A stretch of DNA of 27,632 nt from an uncultured Eubacterium sp. (GTDB lineage Bacteria; Bacillota_A; Clostridia; Lachnospirales; Lachnospiraceae): the NCBI GenBank assembly GCA_948468465.1, contig CAOKJJ010000058.1, positions 1-27,632 of the forward strand, written 5' to 3'. Positions 1 through 8,110 of this stretch are shown here, in pieces. The notes beneath the pieces were generated by a model. It searched no databases. It was not told the DNA's origin and worked only from the letters and a program-made list of their open reading frames with translations. A program made the position numbers and the translations under genes. The number at the start of each line of letters is the position of its first letter. The first letter of the stretch is position 1.

Positions 1-910
1 CTCCTGCTTTGAGCATATCAGAAGCAACTTCAATATTTCTCTCCTGGCGTCCTTCCTGGCGTCCTTCCCGGCGTCCTTCTCGTTGCCCTTCCTGGCGTTC
101 TTTTTCCATGACCTTTTCCTCGTTATATTCAGTAAGGAACATACTTTTCACCTCCGCTCGATTTTCTAAAAGAAAAGATTTAATTATATATTCATCGGGC
201 ATCTCATCAAGAGCTGCGTCCACAGCAGCATCAAGATCCATCTTTTCATTTTGATGCCGCCTCACTGCATCCACAAGCCATGCGTACTCCTTGAGCGGTT
301 CACAAGCATCCATCATATGCTGGTTCTTTCCGTAGTTGATATTCAGCATGGTTACTTTGACTTCAATATCCCCCTCGCCCTCATAGGCGTCGCTCAGCCT
401 GAGAACCTGTCTTTCGGGCTGCTCTTTTTTGCCGTTGTAGAAACAGACACATACCGGCCTTGGCACTGGCTGGAGCATACTGCTGTACGGATAATAATCA
501 CTTGCGGCAATATATTTCTCGTACAATCGTCCTCCGTATATAAAAAACCTCATGGGCATGTTGGGATTAAATGAACTTTGATGCTCCCACAGATCCATCT
601 CAAATGCAACAATAAAGGATACATCGTTCTTCATCCTCATATACACTGCGTCACCGATGGTATTAAATCGGATATCATCAGGATTCGTGTAATTCGTCCC
701 ATTGACCGCATTGTACAGGGACAAAGTCCACTGCTTGTTCTCAGCATTTCCAAAAATAAACTTGAACAGTCTGTCCTTATAATCCTTCTTTGCGTCCTTG
801 AGGCCATTATCCTTTATAAAATTTTTGTATTCTTCATTCTGCTTCGTCAAACCAGAAATGGTTTCCTCCATCTCCTCTATTTTCCGGTGCAAAATCTCTT
901 CCACTGTCAT
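1..910 (-). CDS. Rpn-family PD-(D/E)XK nuclease / putative transposase, partial (C-terminus off left edge)
   Basis: This frame stays open from an ATG at 910 to the window edge (303 codons, no stop), so the gene continues beyond base 1. The start is supported by a GAGGAGG box 6 bases upstream. The protein has an N-terminal coiled-coil-like stretch (residues 1-40). It is followed by the family signature DRLFKFIFGNAENKQWTLSL, an NPDDI motif, and MDLWEHQ...NPNMPMRFFIY, which supplies the E-x-Q active-site element. It ends in a charged Gln-Glu-Gly-Arg repeat tail. Proteins like this (Rpn / 'T_den_put_tspse', PDDEXK transposase-like) are Mg-dependent DNA nucleases that promote RecA-independent recombination, and they are often present in many copies in Lachnospiraceae. 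Family membership is confident. Actual mobility is not shown: no terminal inverted repeats are visible on the right side. Confidence 0.88.
   Translation of the reverse strand, partial: MTVEEILHRKIEEMEETISGLTKQNEEYKNFIKDNGLKDAKKDYKDRLFKFIFGNAENKQWTLSLYNAVNGTNYTNPDDIRFNTIGDAVYMRMKNDVSFIVAFEMDLWEHQSSFNPNMPMRFFIYGGRLYEKYIAASDYYPYSSMLQPVPRPVCVCFYNGKKEQPERQVLRLSDAYEGEGDIEVKVTMLNINYGKNQHMMDACEPLKEYAWLVDAVRRHQNEKMDLDAAVDAALDEMPDEYIIKSFLLENRAEVKSMFLTEYNEEKVMEKERQEGQREGRREGRQEGRQERNIEVASDMLKAG
44..103 (-). repeat. 12-bp tandem repeat inside the nuclease gene
   Basis: Five imperfect copies of a 12-bp unit (plus strand CTGGCGTCCTTC and variants) lie end to end. On the coding strand each unit adds four residues of the type Gln-Glu-Gly-Arg, so copy-number change keeps the reading frame. 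Similar EGxxEG tails are usual in this protein family. Confidence 0.8.
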
Positions 911-1279
911 CTCAAACCACCTCCTCGTGGGGTTCTGAATTAAATTCGTACATTTCTATTCTTGCATATCTGTATTGCACGAAGCACTGCCTCTCTGGTT
1001 CTGCCGTTCTTCTTTATCTTCATTATAACAGATTTTCGTAAACCTGCAACGTCCGCTAAGTTGCTTTTATATAGATATGGAATATATTTATCTTTTAAAA
1101 TACTAAATTGAAAGTAATCTGATCAAAAATATATTATAATTTATTATAACCGATTTAAAATGTCAAAGGAATTGATTGAGAGTAATCTTGGTATTAGATA
1201 CTTGTGTATATCTGATGTGGAAAGAGGTTAGAAAAGAACGAAGATTGTCCAGCATGTGGTGGTAAGGGAAGGAGCATAT
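911..1279. other. AT-rich divergent intergenic region
   Basis: No convincing gene lies between the divergent nuclease and glycosyltransferase genes. The part near 911-1050 holds the minus-strand promoter and a leader of about 110 bases. Within that leader a 27-codon minus-strand reading frame starts immediately after the -10 box, with no Shine-Dalgarno sequence, so it is not called. The rest, to about 1200, is very AT-rich. I could not find a well-spaced -35/-10 pair for the glycosyltransferase. Confidence 0.6.
1022..1049 (-). promoter_or_regulatory. SigA-type promoter for the nuclease gene
   Basis: Read on the minus strand, TTGCAG (1044-1049) is followed after 16 bases by a perfect TATAAT (1022-1027). 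It points at the nuclease start codon about 110 bases downstream. Confidence 0.6.
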
Positions 1280-2437
1280 ATGAAAGACAAAAGAATAAAA
1301 GTCTCGGTTATCGTGCCAGCGTATAATGAAGAAAAATACCTGGATCGGTGTTTGAAAACTTTAGTTCATCAAACGCTTAAGGAGATAGAGATCATACTGG
1401 TTGATGATGGGAGCAGTGACGGGACGTATGAATTATGCGAAAAATACCAGAAGGATTATCCGGAAAAAGTTGTGGTCTTTCATAAGCCGAAGGAAGGATT
1501 GGGGCCTGCACGTAATTCGGGAATTGCCGCCTCAAAGGGCGAATATATAGGTTTTGTTGATGCAGATGACTGGGTAGAGCTTGATATGTATCAATCTATG
1601 TATAAGGCTGCAAGGAAAAATAATTCTGATGCTGTTGTCTGCGATGTTAGAAAAATATTTGTAGCAGAAGAAAGAGAAGTTGTGGAAGTGAGCCTGCTAT
1701 TGAGTAATTGCAATGTTGTTTCTTATATTCAGCGGCCATTTAATACATATTATAAAAGGCCTGGTTCCATCACAACCTCATATACGAATATAAGATTGAT
1801 GGATATGATGCAGGCGTATAAAGATGCTGCTTATCATGCGAATGAAAAATATCGTGATGAAACGGTATTTTGTGTCGCAAAGCGTATTTTGATTAATATG
1901 AGGACGCCGGGACTGGCTTATTATACAGCGGATTTTATGGAGTTAATAGATGAATTAATGCCGTTGCTTGAGAGTAACGTATATATTGCAGAAGATGAGA
2001 ATGTGAGAACGATTTTGGAATATAAAGGGAAAGAAACCATACCGAAAAATATTATTTGTGAGGGCGAAAGCTTTGACATGCAGGTATTGGATCATTTTGT
2101 CAGAAATTATAAAGTCATAGGCCAGATCGGTAATTCGCAAAATGGTGGGGAAGTAAAAGAAGCGATCCGAACGATTCACGAATTGGGAGGTATTTTTGTC
2201 AAATCCAATATTCAGCTGCATATACCAATTGGTGAGTTAAGAACCGAAGAGTATTTTATCGTTCGTGATAATAAGCAGATCATTTTGTTTGGGGCAAAAA
2301 AAGAGGGCAGGTTTACGCATATGCTTTATCATGCATATGACATTGAAAAAAACTTTGATGAAAATATAGAGCATGTAGTTATGAAGTTTGGAAAAAGAAA
2401 AAATTATTATATGGATAAATACGAAGTGATTTGCTGA
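1280..2437 (+). CDS. Family 2 glycosyltransferase with an unassigned C-terminal region
   Basis: A 385-residue GT-A fold glycosyltransferase that should transfer a sugar from a nucleotide-sugar donor to a cell-surface or exopolysaccharide acceptor. The N-terminus carries VSVIVPAYNEE, then VDDGSSDGT, GLGPARNSGI and the metal-binding FVDADDW motif, the usual GT2 order. I chose the ATG at 1280 because a GGAAGGAG box sits 5-6 bases before it; an in-frame ATG at 1256 lacks one. There is no signal peptide or clear membrane segment, so it is probably cytoplasmic or peripheral. The last 150 or so residues do not resemble a domain I can name. The coding sequence is clearly more AT-rich than the carbohydrate operon further right, which hints at a separate origin. 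Donor and acceptor cannot be predicted. Confidence 0.85.
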   Translation: MKDKRIKVSVIVPAYNEEKYLDRCLKTLVHQTLKEIEIILVDDGSSDGTYELCEKYQKDYPEKVVVFHKPKEGLGPARNSGIAASKGEYIGFVDADDWVELDMYQSMYKAARKNNSDAVVCDVRKIFVAEEREVVEVSLLLSNCNVVSYIQRPFNTYYKRPGSITTSYTNIRLMDMMQAYKDAAYHANEKYRDETVFCVAKRILINMRTPGLAYYTADFMELIDELMPLLESNVYIAEDENVRTILEYKGKETIPKNIICEGESFDMQVLDHFVRNYKVIGQIGNSQNGGEVKEAIRTIHELGGIFVKSNIQLHIPIGELRTEEYFIVRDNKQIILFGAKKEGRFTHMLYHAYDIEKNFDENIEHVVMKFGKRKNYYMDKYEVIC

Positions 2438-2459
2438 TGGAAATCTTTTTGTATGCAGG

Positions 2460-2499
2460 AAAGAGCCCGGATCTCTTTTGAAAGAGAGAAGGGCTCTTT
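2460..2499. terminator. Stem-loop between convergent genes
   Basis: A perfect 9-bp inverted repeat (AAAGAGCCC at 2460-2468, GGGCTCTTT at 2491-2499) encloses a smaller CTCTTT/AAAGAG hairpin. It lies between the glycosyltransferase stop and the convergent AraC remnant. It has no tight T-tract on either side (a TTTTT occurs about 12 bases after it), so it may be a weak, possibly bidirectional terminator. Confidence 0.5.
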
Positions 2500-2524
2500 C
2501 AGCGGAATAATTTTTAAGCATTTT

Positions 2525-2908
2525 TCAGACACGCTCTAATATTTTCTGTTTGTAATGATATGGCGTAGTACCTGTAATTTTTTTGAAAGTATTGATATAA
2601 TGACTGATACAATTAAATCCGACGCTGAGAGCGATATCAGTAATTGTGCTGTCGTTTTCCAACAGCAGCGCGATGCTTTTTTCAATTCGGTATTCTACGA
2701 GATATCTGATTGGTGTTGTATGAACATATTTTTTAAATAGCAGACAGCATTCGCTTCTGCCAATATTGCCGATGGAAGCAATGTCGTTCAACGAGATCGG
2801 ATCCTTGTAGTTTTCATGGATATAGGCAAGCATATTTCGTATTTTTCTTTCTACATTTTTCGTATAGAGAGAATTTAAGGAAGATGCTTTTGATAATTTT
2901 ACGGCCGT
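2525..2908 (-). pseudogene. AraC-family regulator remnant (C-terminal HTH domain only)
   Basis: The 102 residues from the ATG at 2833 form a near-complete AraC DNA-binding domain. The first helix-turn-helix is around PISLNDIASIGNIGRSECCLLFKKY and the second around TITDIALSVGFNCISHYINTFKKITGTTPYHYK. Full-length AraC regulators carry a ligand-binding domain of 150-180 residues before this. Here the same frame stays open for only 25 more codons, to a stop at 2909-2911. Those codons (ending ...SLYTKNVERKIRN) look like the natural linker, so coding similarity continues upstream of the ATG and is cut off. There is no good ribosome binding site at 2833. I read it as a 5'-deleted gene. A stand-alone small HTH protein is the less likely alternative. 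Confidence 0.65.
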
Positions 2909-3006
2909 TTATTCTTGTAATGACATTCATAACATGCGCCACCTTATACAATAGATTTTATTCATTGTTAGTATAACATATTGCCTACATACTTTCTATA
3001 GCAAAG

Positions 3007-3054
3007 AAATTGGAGCGAATCTGCCAATGTCATGTTACAGATTTGCTCCAATTT
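3007..3054 (-). terminator. Terminator hairpin of the vWA surface-protein gene
   Basis: Two 17-base arms (3007-3023 and 3038-3054) are complementary apart from one G-U pair and are separated by a 14-base loop. The hairpin lies about 30 bases after the stop codon of the large minus-strand gene. Only a short TTT/CTTT run follows, so termination efficiency is uncertain. Confidence 0.6.
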
Positions 3055-3086
3055 ACAAATTACATTTTTATATGTATTTTTTGCAA

Positions 3087-6000
3087 TCAGATATTGTTAT
3101 CCACACAGCCTGGATATGAGTTGTCATAAACAGCGTCGACAGATGTGCCATCTTTTAACTGCACACTGTCCATGAAAATGTAATCTTCATAATTAGAGCG
3201 GATATCCTGGCCTGCATCAGCAGGAGTATAGCCAATGCATGTGGAAAGAAAGATTTTTTCTAATAAATTGCTGTTATCGTTAGACCAGGTGTGCTTAGAT
3301 ATATTGAGTGATTTGCCAAGTGACGCAAGTAAATCAACGGTAAATGTGGTACAGTTGTTGCTGATTAAATTGTATTTGTCCTTGTAATTTTTGGCAAATT
3401 CATGAATTTGTCCGATTTTATCATTTGTCACAGGGAATGTGTAAGCGACATGCCATGGCTTGCCTTTGTCGGTTCCCTGAGGCTCCTGATAAGAATTGCC
3501 CAAAATGCCTTTCGTTAAATAGGCTCCGTCATCCAAATGAATCATGCCGTTTACGCTTAGCCTGAAAAGGATTTTAGCAAGGTCATAGGATTCTGATGGA
3601 TAAAATCCGGCATATTCGCTGCTGTTTTCACCATAATCTAATCCTACATAAGTGTGGCCGACATCTAATGATTCATTAATTACGTTGCGGCTGCCCTTGT
3701 ATGGCTGCTCTACAAATACGGTCAGTGTCGCTGCATCCTTATACTTAGTTTTCTTATAGGTATCAAAATCGCGGTAGCAGATCGGATCAATAGGCGTAGC
3801 GTCCACAAGATCGGAGAATCCATCATCATCCGTATCCTGTTTCAGAGGGTTGGAATGCAGCCTGGCGGTTACACGAACTTGTGAGCGGTCTTCATTGTAT
3901 TCATATCTTAGTTCAAGCTCTTCTCCGTCCGGCAAACCATCTCCGTCTGTATCCGGATTATTTTTGTCCAGATGTAATTCGACGCCGCTGAACAGGGTAA
4001 TGCTTTCTTCAAAATAATCAGGGATGCCATCGCCATCACTATCTGTCTCTAAGTCAATTTTATCGCCGATGTCTTCATAAATATTTTTTAGTTCAAGAGC
4101 GTTTTCAGCCAGATAAAATTTACCTTCTGTTTCTGCTGCCAGTGGTTTTAAATAGCTTTCGAAATAGCTTGTACTGTTTGCGCCTAATCCGACGGTATAT
4201 ACTTTTACATGATTCTGAACAGCCTTATTGATCATATCTGCATGCATGTTTATATCTTCTGTTTCGCCGTCACTTAGAACTACCATAGCTTTTAAGATGC
4301 TTTCATCATTTGTCTCAAATAAAGAAAATGACTGATCAATAGCTTCGTACATTCTGGTTCCGCCAGTTGAGAAAAAATTGGCTTCTGATAAATATGATTT
4401 GGCAGTATTTTTATCTGATTCAAGATGTTCTGTTAATTTATTTGTAGTGCTTTCAAATTTCACAATGCCGATTTTACTTTTTTCAGGCAGCTCATCAATC
4501 AAAGTCTGCGTAACGTTTAAGCGTTGATTCGCAGAATCATTCCATGTCATACTGCCGGAATCGTCTACGGTAAAAACAATTTCAACGCCTGTATATTTGT
4601 GGTCGCCATCCCAGTTTTCGATCCATTTGAAAGTTTTTTCATATGCATTTTTATCAATCAGGATATATCCGGAAAAATGGCTTACATGCGCACTTGCTGT
4701 ATTTCCAGTTACTTCTGTCTTCATCTCTTCCAGTATCTGCTGTTGTTCATCAAAATGGTAGATTGTCGGCACGGCATCTGCCGGCAGGCTGGCCGGATCA
4801 AACTGAAAGCTTATCAGCGCTTCATCAAAGGTGCCGTCAACATGAAAATCGTATGCCTGTCCCATATATCCTGGCATATCCTTTGGAAAAAACGTATCGT
4901 TTTCTATCGGTGTAATACGCAGCGTTTCAACCTGTTCACCAAGCAAATCCATTTCTACTGTTGGTACAGCTGTGTCTGTATGTTTGGATGTAAGTTTGAC
5001 TGGAAATTGAGCTTCGGCAGACAGTGGATTCGTTCCCATTTCAACTTCTTTTCCATCCGAAACTCCGTCACCATCGGTATCCGGATTTTTTGGATCTGTA
5101 TGATAGGTATTTACTTCGTCTCCGTCCGTTAAGCCATCTCCATCCGTATCTTTTAGAATCGGATCTGTGCCTTGTTCGATTTCACGCAGATTCGTAAGAC
5201 CATCACCGTCGTCGTCTTCTTCGCCGTCCGGAATGCCGTTGCCATCGCTGTCCGCTTGTGTAGGATCTGTGCCGAGCAGGGCAACTTCTGCATAATCCGA
5301 TAATCCGTCGCCGTCTGTATCAGGTTTTGTTTTATCTGTTTTATAAAATGCTTCCAGTGCATCTGTAAGACCGTCGCCATCGGTATCTGTCTTGTCTGTT
5401 GTATCTACCCAGCAGGCATACAGATTCAGATCTGAATTTACGGTCGTCTCCCAAAAATTAAATAAATTCGTGTTAGCAGCGTCTGTGTACCATCCTGCAA
5501 ACGAATATCCATCCCGTGAAGGAATTTCCGGCATGCTCACATAGGCACCTTTATTTACCGTCTGATTGGCGATGCTGGTTCCGCCGTTTGAATGAAATTT
5601 AACGATATAGCTGCCAGACGGTCTGTCCGTATTGTCACTTCCTGTGCTGCCGCTTCCAATACTGCTGCCCGTACTGCCGGTATTGCTTCCGGAGGTATTT
5701 GTATATACGACTTCCCATCTGGCATAAAGCGTCATATTTTTTGTAACAGGTGTGGAAAAATCGTAGGATTCTTTTAACTGGCTGTCAGTGAACCATCCGA
5801 CAAATGTGCATCCGACTTTTACAGGAGCCTGCGGTGTTTTTACTGTCTTTCCGCTTTCAACTGTCTGATCTTCTATTTTATTTCCGCCGTTTGTCTGGAA
5901 CGTGATGGTATAATTTTTGCTCCACTTTGCATAAAGCGTTATATTTTCTGTTACAGCAGAAGTAAAATCATAGCCGTTTTCATAATTCTTATCTTTGTAC

Positions 6001-6557
6001 CAGCCGTTAAATACATATCCTTGCTTTACCGGATCTTCCGGTTTTTTGACGGTTTCGCCGTTTTTAACAGTCTGACTTGAAACAGCGCTTCCGCCATCTG
6101 TATCGAAGGTTACATTGCAGGCAGATTGTGCATCAGCTCCTGACGGATTTTCCGACGCAGAATCTGTATTTTGTGGTGCTGATGATATTACATTTATTCT
6201 GCATTTTAATATTTTTTTATTGTTTACAGCTCTTTTTTTCGTAGATAGCTGAACTTTGATGGTTGCGCGGCCTTCGTTTTTGGCTTTTAGCAGAACATCA
6301 GATTCTGTTTTTCCATAAACCGTGCAAATGGATTTGTCAGAAGTGGTGACCTTACGGATCTTCCAGTCGGCCGTATTGTTTTTCAGGTATAGCTTATAAC
6401 CTTTCTGACCTGTTTTTAAAGTTTTAAATGTTGTGTTCAGGCTTACATATCTTCTGGCAGATAAAGCTGTTGTCAGGTTTCGCTGCGGTGCAACCGAAAC
6501 TGTTACTGCAGAAGCGAGAATGACTGCAAGCGCTTTCCTAAAAAAAACTCTTTTCAT
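3087..6557 (-). CDS. Large secreted multidomain protein: InlB_B repeats, TSP3 calcium repeats, vWA domain, C-terminal His/Cys domain
   Basis: A 1156-residue protein with an AAAGGAGG box before its ATG and an N-terminal signal peptide (residues 1 to about 31, basic n-region and hydrophobic core). An uncharacterised region (about 35-125) is followed by three InlB_B/Listeria-Bacteroides repeats (about 147-212, 217-281, 317-383, each ending in LYAKW, LYARW or LYACW). Thrombospondin type 3/EF-hand-like DTDGDGLTD repeats follow (391-512). A von Willebrand A domain (about 657-835) has an intact MIDAS: DDSGS at 665-669, TGGT at 731-734, SDGE at 762-765. A second set of DxDxDG repeats lies at 838-920. 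The C-terminus (about 940-1156) contains VGHTYVG (H968) and NNCTTF (C1069), a His-before-Cys order seen in permuted papain-like folds; this last assignment is inference. No LPXTG or C-terminal membrane anchor is visible. The protein probably binds a host, plant or cell-surface ligand in a Ca/Mg-dependent way. Confidence 0.9.
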   Translation of the reverse strand: MKRVFFRKALAVILASAVTVSVAPQRNLTTALSARRYVSLNTTFKTLKTGQKGYKLYLKNNTADWKIRKVTTSDKSICTVYGKTESDVLLKAKNEGRATIKVQLSTKKRAVNNKKILKCRINVISSAPQNTDSASENPSGADAQSACNVTFDTDGGSAVSSQTVKNGETVKKPEDPVKQGYVFNGWYKDKNYENGYDFTSAVTENITLYAKWSKNYTITFQTNGGNKIEDQTVESGKTVKTPQAPVKVGCTFVGWFTDSQLKESYDFSTPVTKNMTLYARWEVVYTNTSGSNTGSTGSSIGSGSTGSDNTDRPSGSYIVKFHSNGGTSIANQTVNKGAYVSMPEIPSRDGYSFAGWYTDAANTNLFNFWETTVNSDLNLYACWVDTTDKTDTDGDGLTDALEAFYKTDKTKPDTDGDGLSDYAEVALLGTDPTQADSDGNGIPDGEEDDDGDGLTNLREIEQGTDPILKDTDGDGLTDGDEVNTYHTDPKNPDTDGDGVSDGKEVEMGTNPLSAEAQFPVKLTSKHTDTAVPTVEMDLLGEQVETLRITPIENDTFFPKDMPGYMGQAYDFHVDGTFDEALISFQFDPASLPADAVPTIYHFDEQQQILEEMKTEVTGNTASAHVSHFSGYILIDKNAYEKTFKWIENWDGDHKYTGVEIVFTVDDSGSMTWNDSANQRLNVTQTLIDELPEKSKIGIVKFESTTNKLTEHLESDKNTAKSYLSEANFFSTGGTRMYEAIDQSFSLFETNDESILKAMVVLSDGETEDINMHADMINKAVQNHVKVYTVGLGANSTSYFESYLKPLAAETEGKFYLAENALELKNIYEDIGDKIDLETDSDGDGIPDYFEESITLFSGVELHLDKNNPDTDGDGLPDGEELELRYEYNEDRSQVRVTARLHSNPLKQDTDDDGFSDLVDATPIDPICYRDFDTYKKTKYKDAATLTVFVEQPYKGSRNVINESLDVGHTYVGLDYGENSSEYAGFYPSESYDLAKILFRLSVNGMIHLDDGAYLTKGILGNSYQEPQGTDKGKPWHVAYTFPVTNDKIGQIHEFAKNYKDKYNLISNNCTTFTVDLLASLGKSLNISKHTWSNDNSNLLEKIFLSTCIGYTPADAGQDIRSNYEDYIFMDSVQLKDGTSVDAVYDNSYPGCVDNNI

Positions 6558-6579
6558 CGTTTTCCTCCTTTGATTTACG

Positions 6580-6648
6580 TGTTATCTCTGTACAATTATA
6601 ATACGACTACTTGTGTATTTCTGTACGGCCATATTATAACATGACTAC
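6580..6648 (-). repeat. Duplicated promoter segment upstream of the vWA gene
   Basis: Read on the minus strand, two copies of GTAGTC(A/G)T(G/A)TTATAAT (starting at 6648 and 6610) are each followed by a GTACAGA(A/G)ATA element. The second copy lacks about 5 bases between the two elements. Each copy contains a TATAAT hexamer. Confidence 0.6.
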
Positions 6649-6661
6649 AAATGAATTTCAA
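6633..6661 (-). promoter_or_regulatory. SigA-type promoter for the vWA surface protein
   Basis: On the minus strand TTGAAA (6656-6661) is separated by exactly 17 bases from TATAAT (6633-6638), a near-consensus vegetative promoter about 75 bases before the start codon. A second TATAAT (6595-6600) lies in the duplicated segment but has only a poor -35 match. Confidence 0.7.
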
Positions 6662-6789
6662 TATATTTTTTATTGTAAAGAATTATAATTACAATGCTTA
6701 AGGTCTGTTCAAAAAAATATAAAAAGGTTAAGTAAAAATTTCCAGCATATTTACAGATGCAACGGCAAATTCTATGGATAAGTATAGTA

Positions 6790-6826
6790 GCTGCATATAC
6801 GGCATCAGATGATCGGTGTATGCAGC
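6790..6826. other. Stem-loop upstream of spoVAC
   Basis: An 11-bp inverted repeat with one wobble pair (GCTGCATATAC at 6790-6800, GTGTATGCAGC at 6816-6826) lies about 50 bases before the spoVAC start codon and in front of its ribosome binding site. No T-tract follows, so it is more likely a leader structure or operator than a terminator. The rest of the 6558-6877 gap holds only the divergent promoters. Confidence 0.4.
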
Positions 6827-6877
6827 GGCTGTTTTCCGAAATTTCATATTATATTAAAAGACAGGAGCTGATGGAAC

Positions 6878-7345
6878 ATGAAAGAGGAAGAAAAACAACG
6901 GCAGCAGCAGGAATATAACGAATATGTCAAACAGGTGACGCCTACGAGAAATCTGGCCTGGGCAATGTGCAGGGCGTTCATTGTCGGCGGCGCGATCTGC
7001 ATCATCGGGCAGTTTATTTTAAATACGGCATCAAACATGGGGCTTGATAAAGATACGGCGGGCAGCTGGTGCAGTTTGATTCTTATATTTTTAAGCATTG
7101 TGCTGACCGGATTTAACATTTATCCGACTTTTGCAAAATGGGGCGGTGCAGGCGCGCTTGTGCCGATTACCGGATTTGCAAACAGTGTGGCGGCGCCGGC
7201 GATCGAGTTTCAAAAAGAAGGACAGGTATTTGGAATTGGTGCTAAAATCTTTACGATTGCGGGGCCGGTCATTTTATTTGGGATCTTTTCAAGCTGGGTG
7301 CTGGGGATGATTTACTGGGCGCTTAAAATGTTTGGGGTTTTCTAA
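6878..7345 (+). CDS. spoVAC: Stage V sporulation protein AC (SpoVAC)
   Basis: A 155-residue membrane protein that starts with a charged, Gln/Glu-rich head followed by YNEYVKQVTPTRNLAWAMCRAFIVGGAICIIGQ, the recognisable SpoVAC opening. About four hydrophobic segments follow (near residues 32-50, 63-82, 88-108, 120-152). The length matches the family (about 150). SpoVAC is part of the inner-membrane channel that moves dipicolinic acid into the forespore and out at germination; in B. subtilis it acts as a mechanosensitive channel. It is normally followed by spoVAD and spoVAE, but here no sporulation gene follows. An AGGAG box precedes the start. A loose forespore-sigma-like pair (GCATA at 6745-6749, 18 bases, AATTCTA at 6768-6774) is visible but weak. 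Confidence 0.88.
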   Translation: MKEEEKQRQQQEYNEYVKQVTPTRNLAWAMCRAFIVGGAICIIGQFILNTASNMGLDKDTAGSWCSLILIFLSIVLTGFNIYPTFAKWGGAGALVPITGFANSVAAPAIEFQKEGQVFGIGAKIFTIAGPVILFGIFSSWVLGMIYWALKMFGVF

Positions 7346-7599
7346 AAGTAGAAAAATGAGAATGTGGACACCAAATCAGAAATGTGCCGGATTGTGAAAG
7401 GGTTGGAGTGTTTTCAGCCATGAGAAGCCGGCTAAGATAAAAGCTGAACTTTCTGATCTTGATACTTTGAAAGGCATAAATAGGGGCTCGAAAGAGCTCC
7501 TATTTATGATGTACAAAATTTTTCAATCTCTCTGGGTCTGATTTTCTATAACTCTGCTGCGCAACAAGATAATACCGAAAAGAAGCGGATCCAATTTCT
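7346..7599. other. Intergenic region after spoVAC
   Basis: I found no gene in this stretch. It contains one strong hairpin, described separately, and otherwise unremarkable AT-rich sequence before the tandem regulatory repeats. Confidence 0.6.
7477..7508 (+). terminator. GAAA-tetraloop hairpin downstream of spoVAC
   Basis: Two 14-base arms (7477-7490 and 7495-7508), complementary with a single G-U pair, close on a GAAA tetraloop, a very stable structure. A run of five T occurs about 10 bases later. It most likely ends the spoVAC transcript, although it lies about 130 bases after the stop codon. Confidence 0.55.
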
Positions 7600-7601
7600 G
7601 A

Positions 7602-7667
7602 AAAAGTCGGATTTTTTCAATATAAAAGTCGGATTTTTCCATTTAGCAGATGATATTTTTTTATAAA
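7602..7667 (+). promoter_or_regulatory. Tandem AGTCGG operator and promoter of the HPr-like gene
   Basis: Two direct repeats of the form AAAGTCGGATTTTT have AGTCGG at 7605-7610 and 7627-7632, 22 bp apart. They are followed by a -10 box TATAAA (7662-7667) within TATAAAATAA. The position 17 bases before the -10 box (7639-7644, CCATTT) is a poor -35, so an activator is probably needed. The same arrangement, with the same 22-bp spacing and nearly the same distance to TATAAAATAA, recurs at 11518-11581. Two direct repeats about two helical turns apart, just upstream of the -35 region, are typical for AraC-type activators. The YesN-like regulator encoded between the two copies is the natural candidate (inference). 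Confidence 0.65.
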
Positions 7668-7779
7668 ATAAAGTTATAGATCATCCATTGCATGAAGTTG
7701 AGCAGTCAGACAGAAAAACATCGCAGAACAGTTTGTCAGAACGTCTGGCATATTAGATTGCAGGAAATGAGGCATAACT

Positions 7780-8055
7780 ATGAATGAAGGTAAGATACAG
7801 ATCAATCTGAATTCCATTGAGGACGCATTGGAATTTGTCAGTATTGCAGAAAAATGTGATTTTAGAATCTGTATAAGCATGCAGGATAACAACATTGTTA
7901 ATGGAAAATCCCTGCTTGGCTTGTTTACAGTTTTGGGGCGCGGAAAGCTGAATGTGCTTTATAATGGGGAAGACAGGGATTTTCTAATTATGCTGCATAA
8001 ATTTCAATTTCACCCTTCTATGTATACTTCCTTAGCAGAAAAACTGAAAGGATAG
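7780..8055 (+). CDS. HPr-like protein lacking the phosphocarrier histidine
   Basis: A 91-residue protein matching the HPr (PTS phosphocarrier) fold. The clearest block is VNGKSLLGLFTV (residues 40-51), followed by GRGKLNVLYNGED, which corresponds to the region around regulatory Ser46 of HPr. Ser44 here is the counterpart. The usual GLHARPA phosphorylation loop near position 15 is absent: the N-terminus reads IQINLNSIEDALEFVSIAEKC, and the only histidines are at 73 and 78. It therefore should not carry phosphate in sugar transport, but could act as a Crh-like regulatory protein. It has its own regulated promoter and a terminator right after it, so it is monocistronic. A GAGG box lies about 8 bases before the ATG. 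The HPr fold is fairly sure; the role is inference. Confidence 0.75.
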   Translation: MNEGKIQINLNSIEDALEFVSIAEKCDFRICISMQDNNIVNGKSLLGLFTVLGRGKLNVLYNGEDRDFLIMLHKFQFHPSMYTSLAEKLKG

Positions 8056-8068
8056 GCCAAATATTAAG

Positions 8069-8098
8069 CGGAACAGTTTGATAGACTGTCCGTTTTTT
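8069..8098 (+). terminator. Rho-independent terminator of the HPr-like gene
   Basis: CGGAACAGT (8069-8077) pairs with ACTGTCCG (8085-8092), leaving one bulged A, and six T follow directly. It separates the HPr-like gene from the kinase-regulator operon. Confidence 0.85.
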
Positions 8099-8110
8099 AT
8101 TATTATTTTA

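Noticed and set aside
9..943. Three plus-strand reading frames (9-254, 251-574, 578-943)
   Set aside because: They lie opposite the open minus-strand nuclease gene, whose protein matches a known family. The plus-strand products match nothing and lack good ribosome binding sites.
4524..5132. A 202-codon plus-strand reading frame
   Set aside because: It is antisense to the vWA protein gene and its product is rich in Cys, Phe and Ile without family motifs.
7602..7641. Tandem GAAAAA-TTTTTTC blocks as weak terminators
   Set aside because: The stems would be only A-T pairs. The conserved part is the AGTCGG core and its 22-bp spacing, repeated before another promoter, which fits protein-binding sites better.
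7668..7779. Riboswitch in the leader of the HPr-like gene
   Set aside because: The leader of about 105 bases shows no conserved riboswitch core that I recognise and only weak stems.
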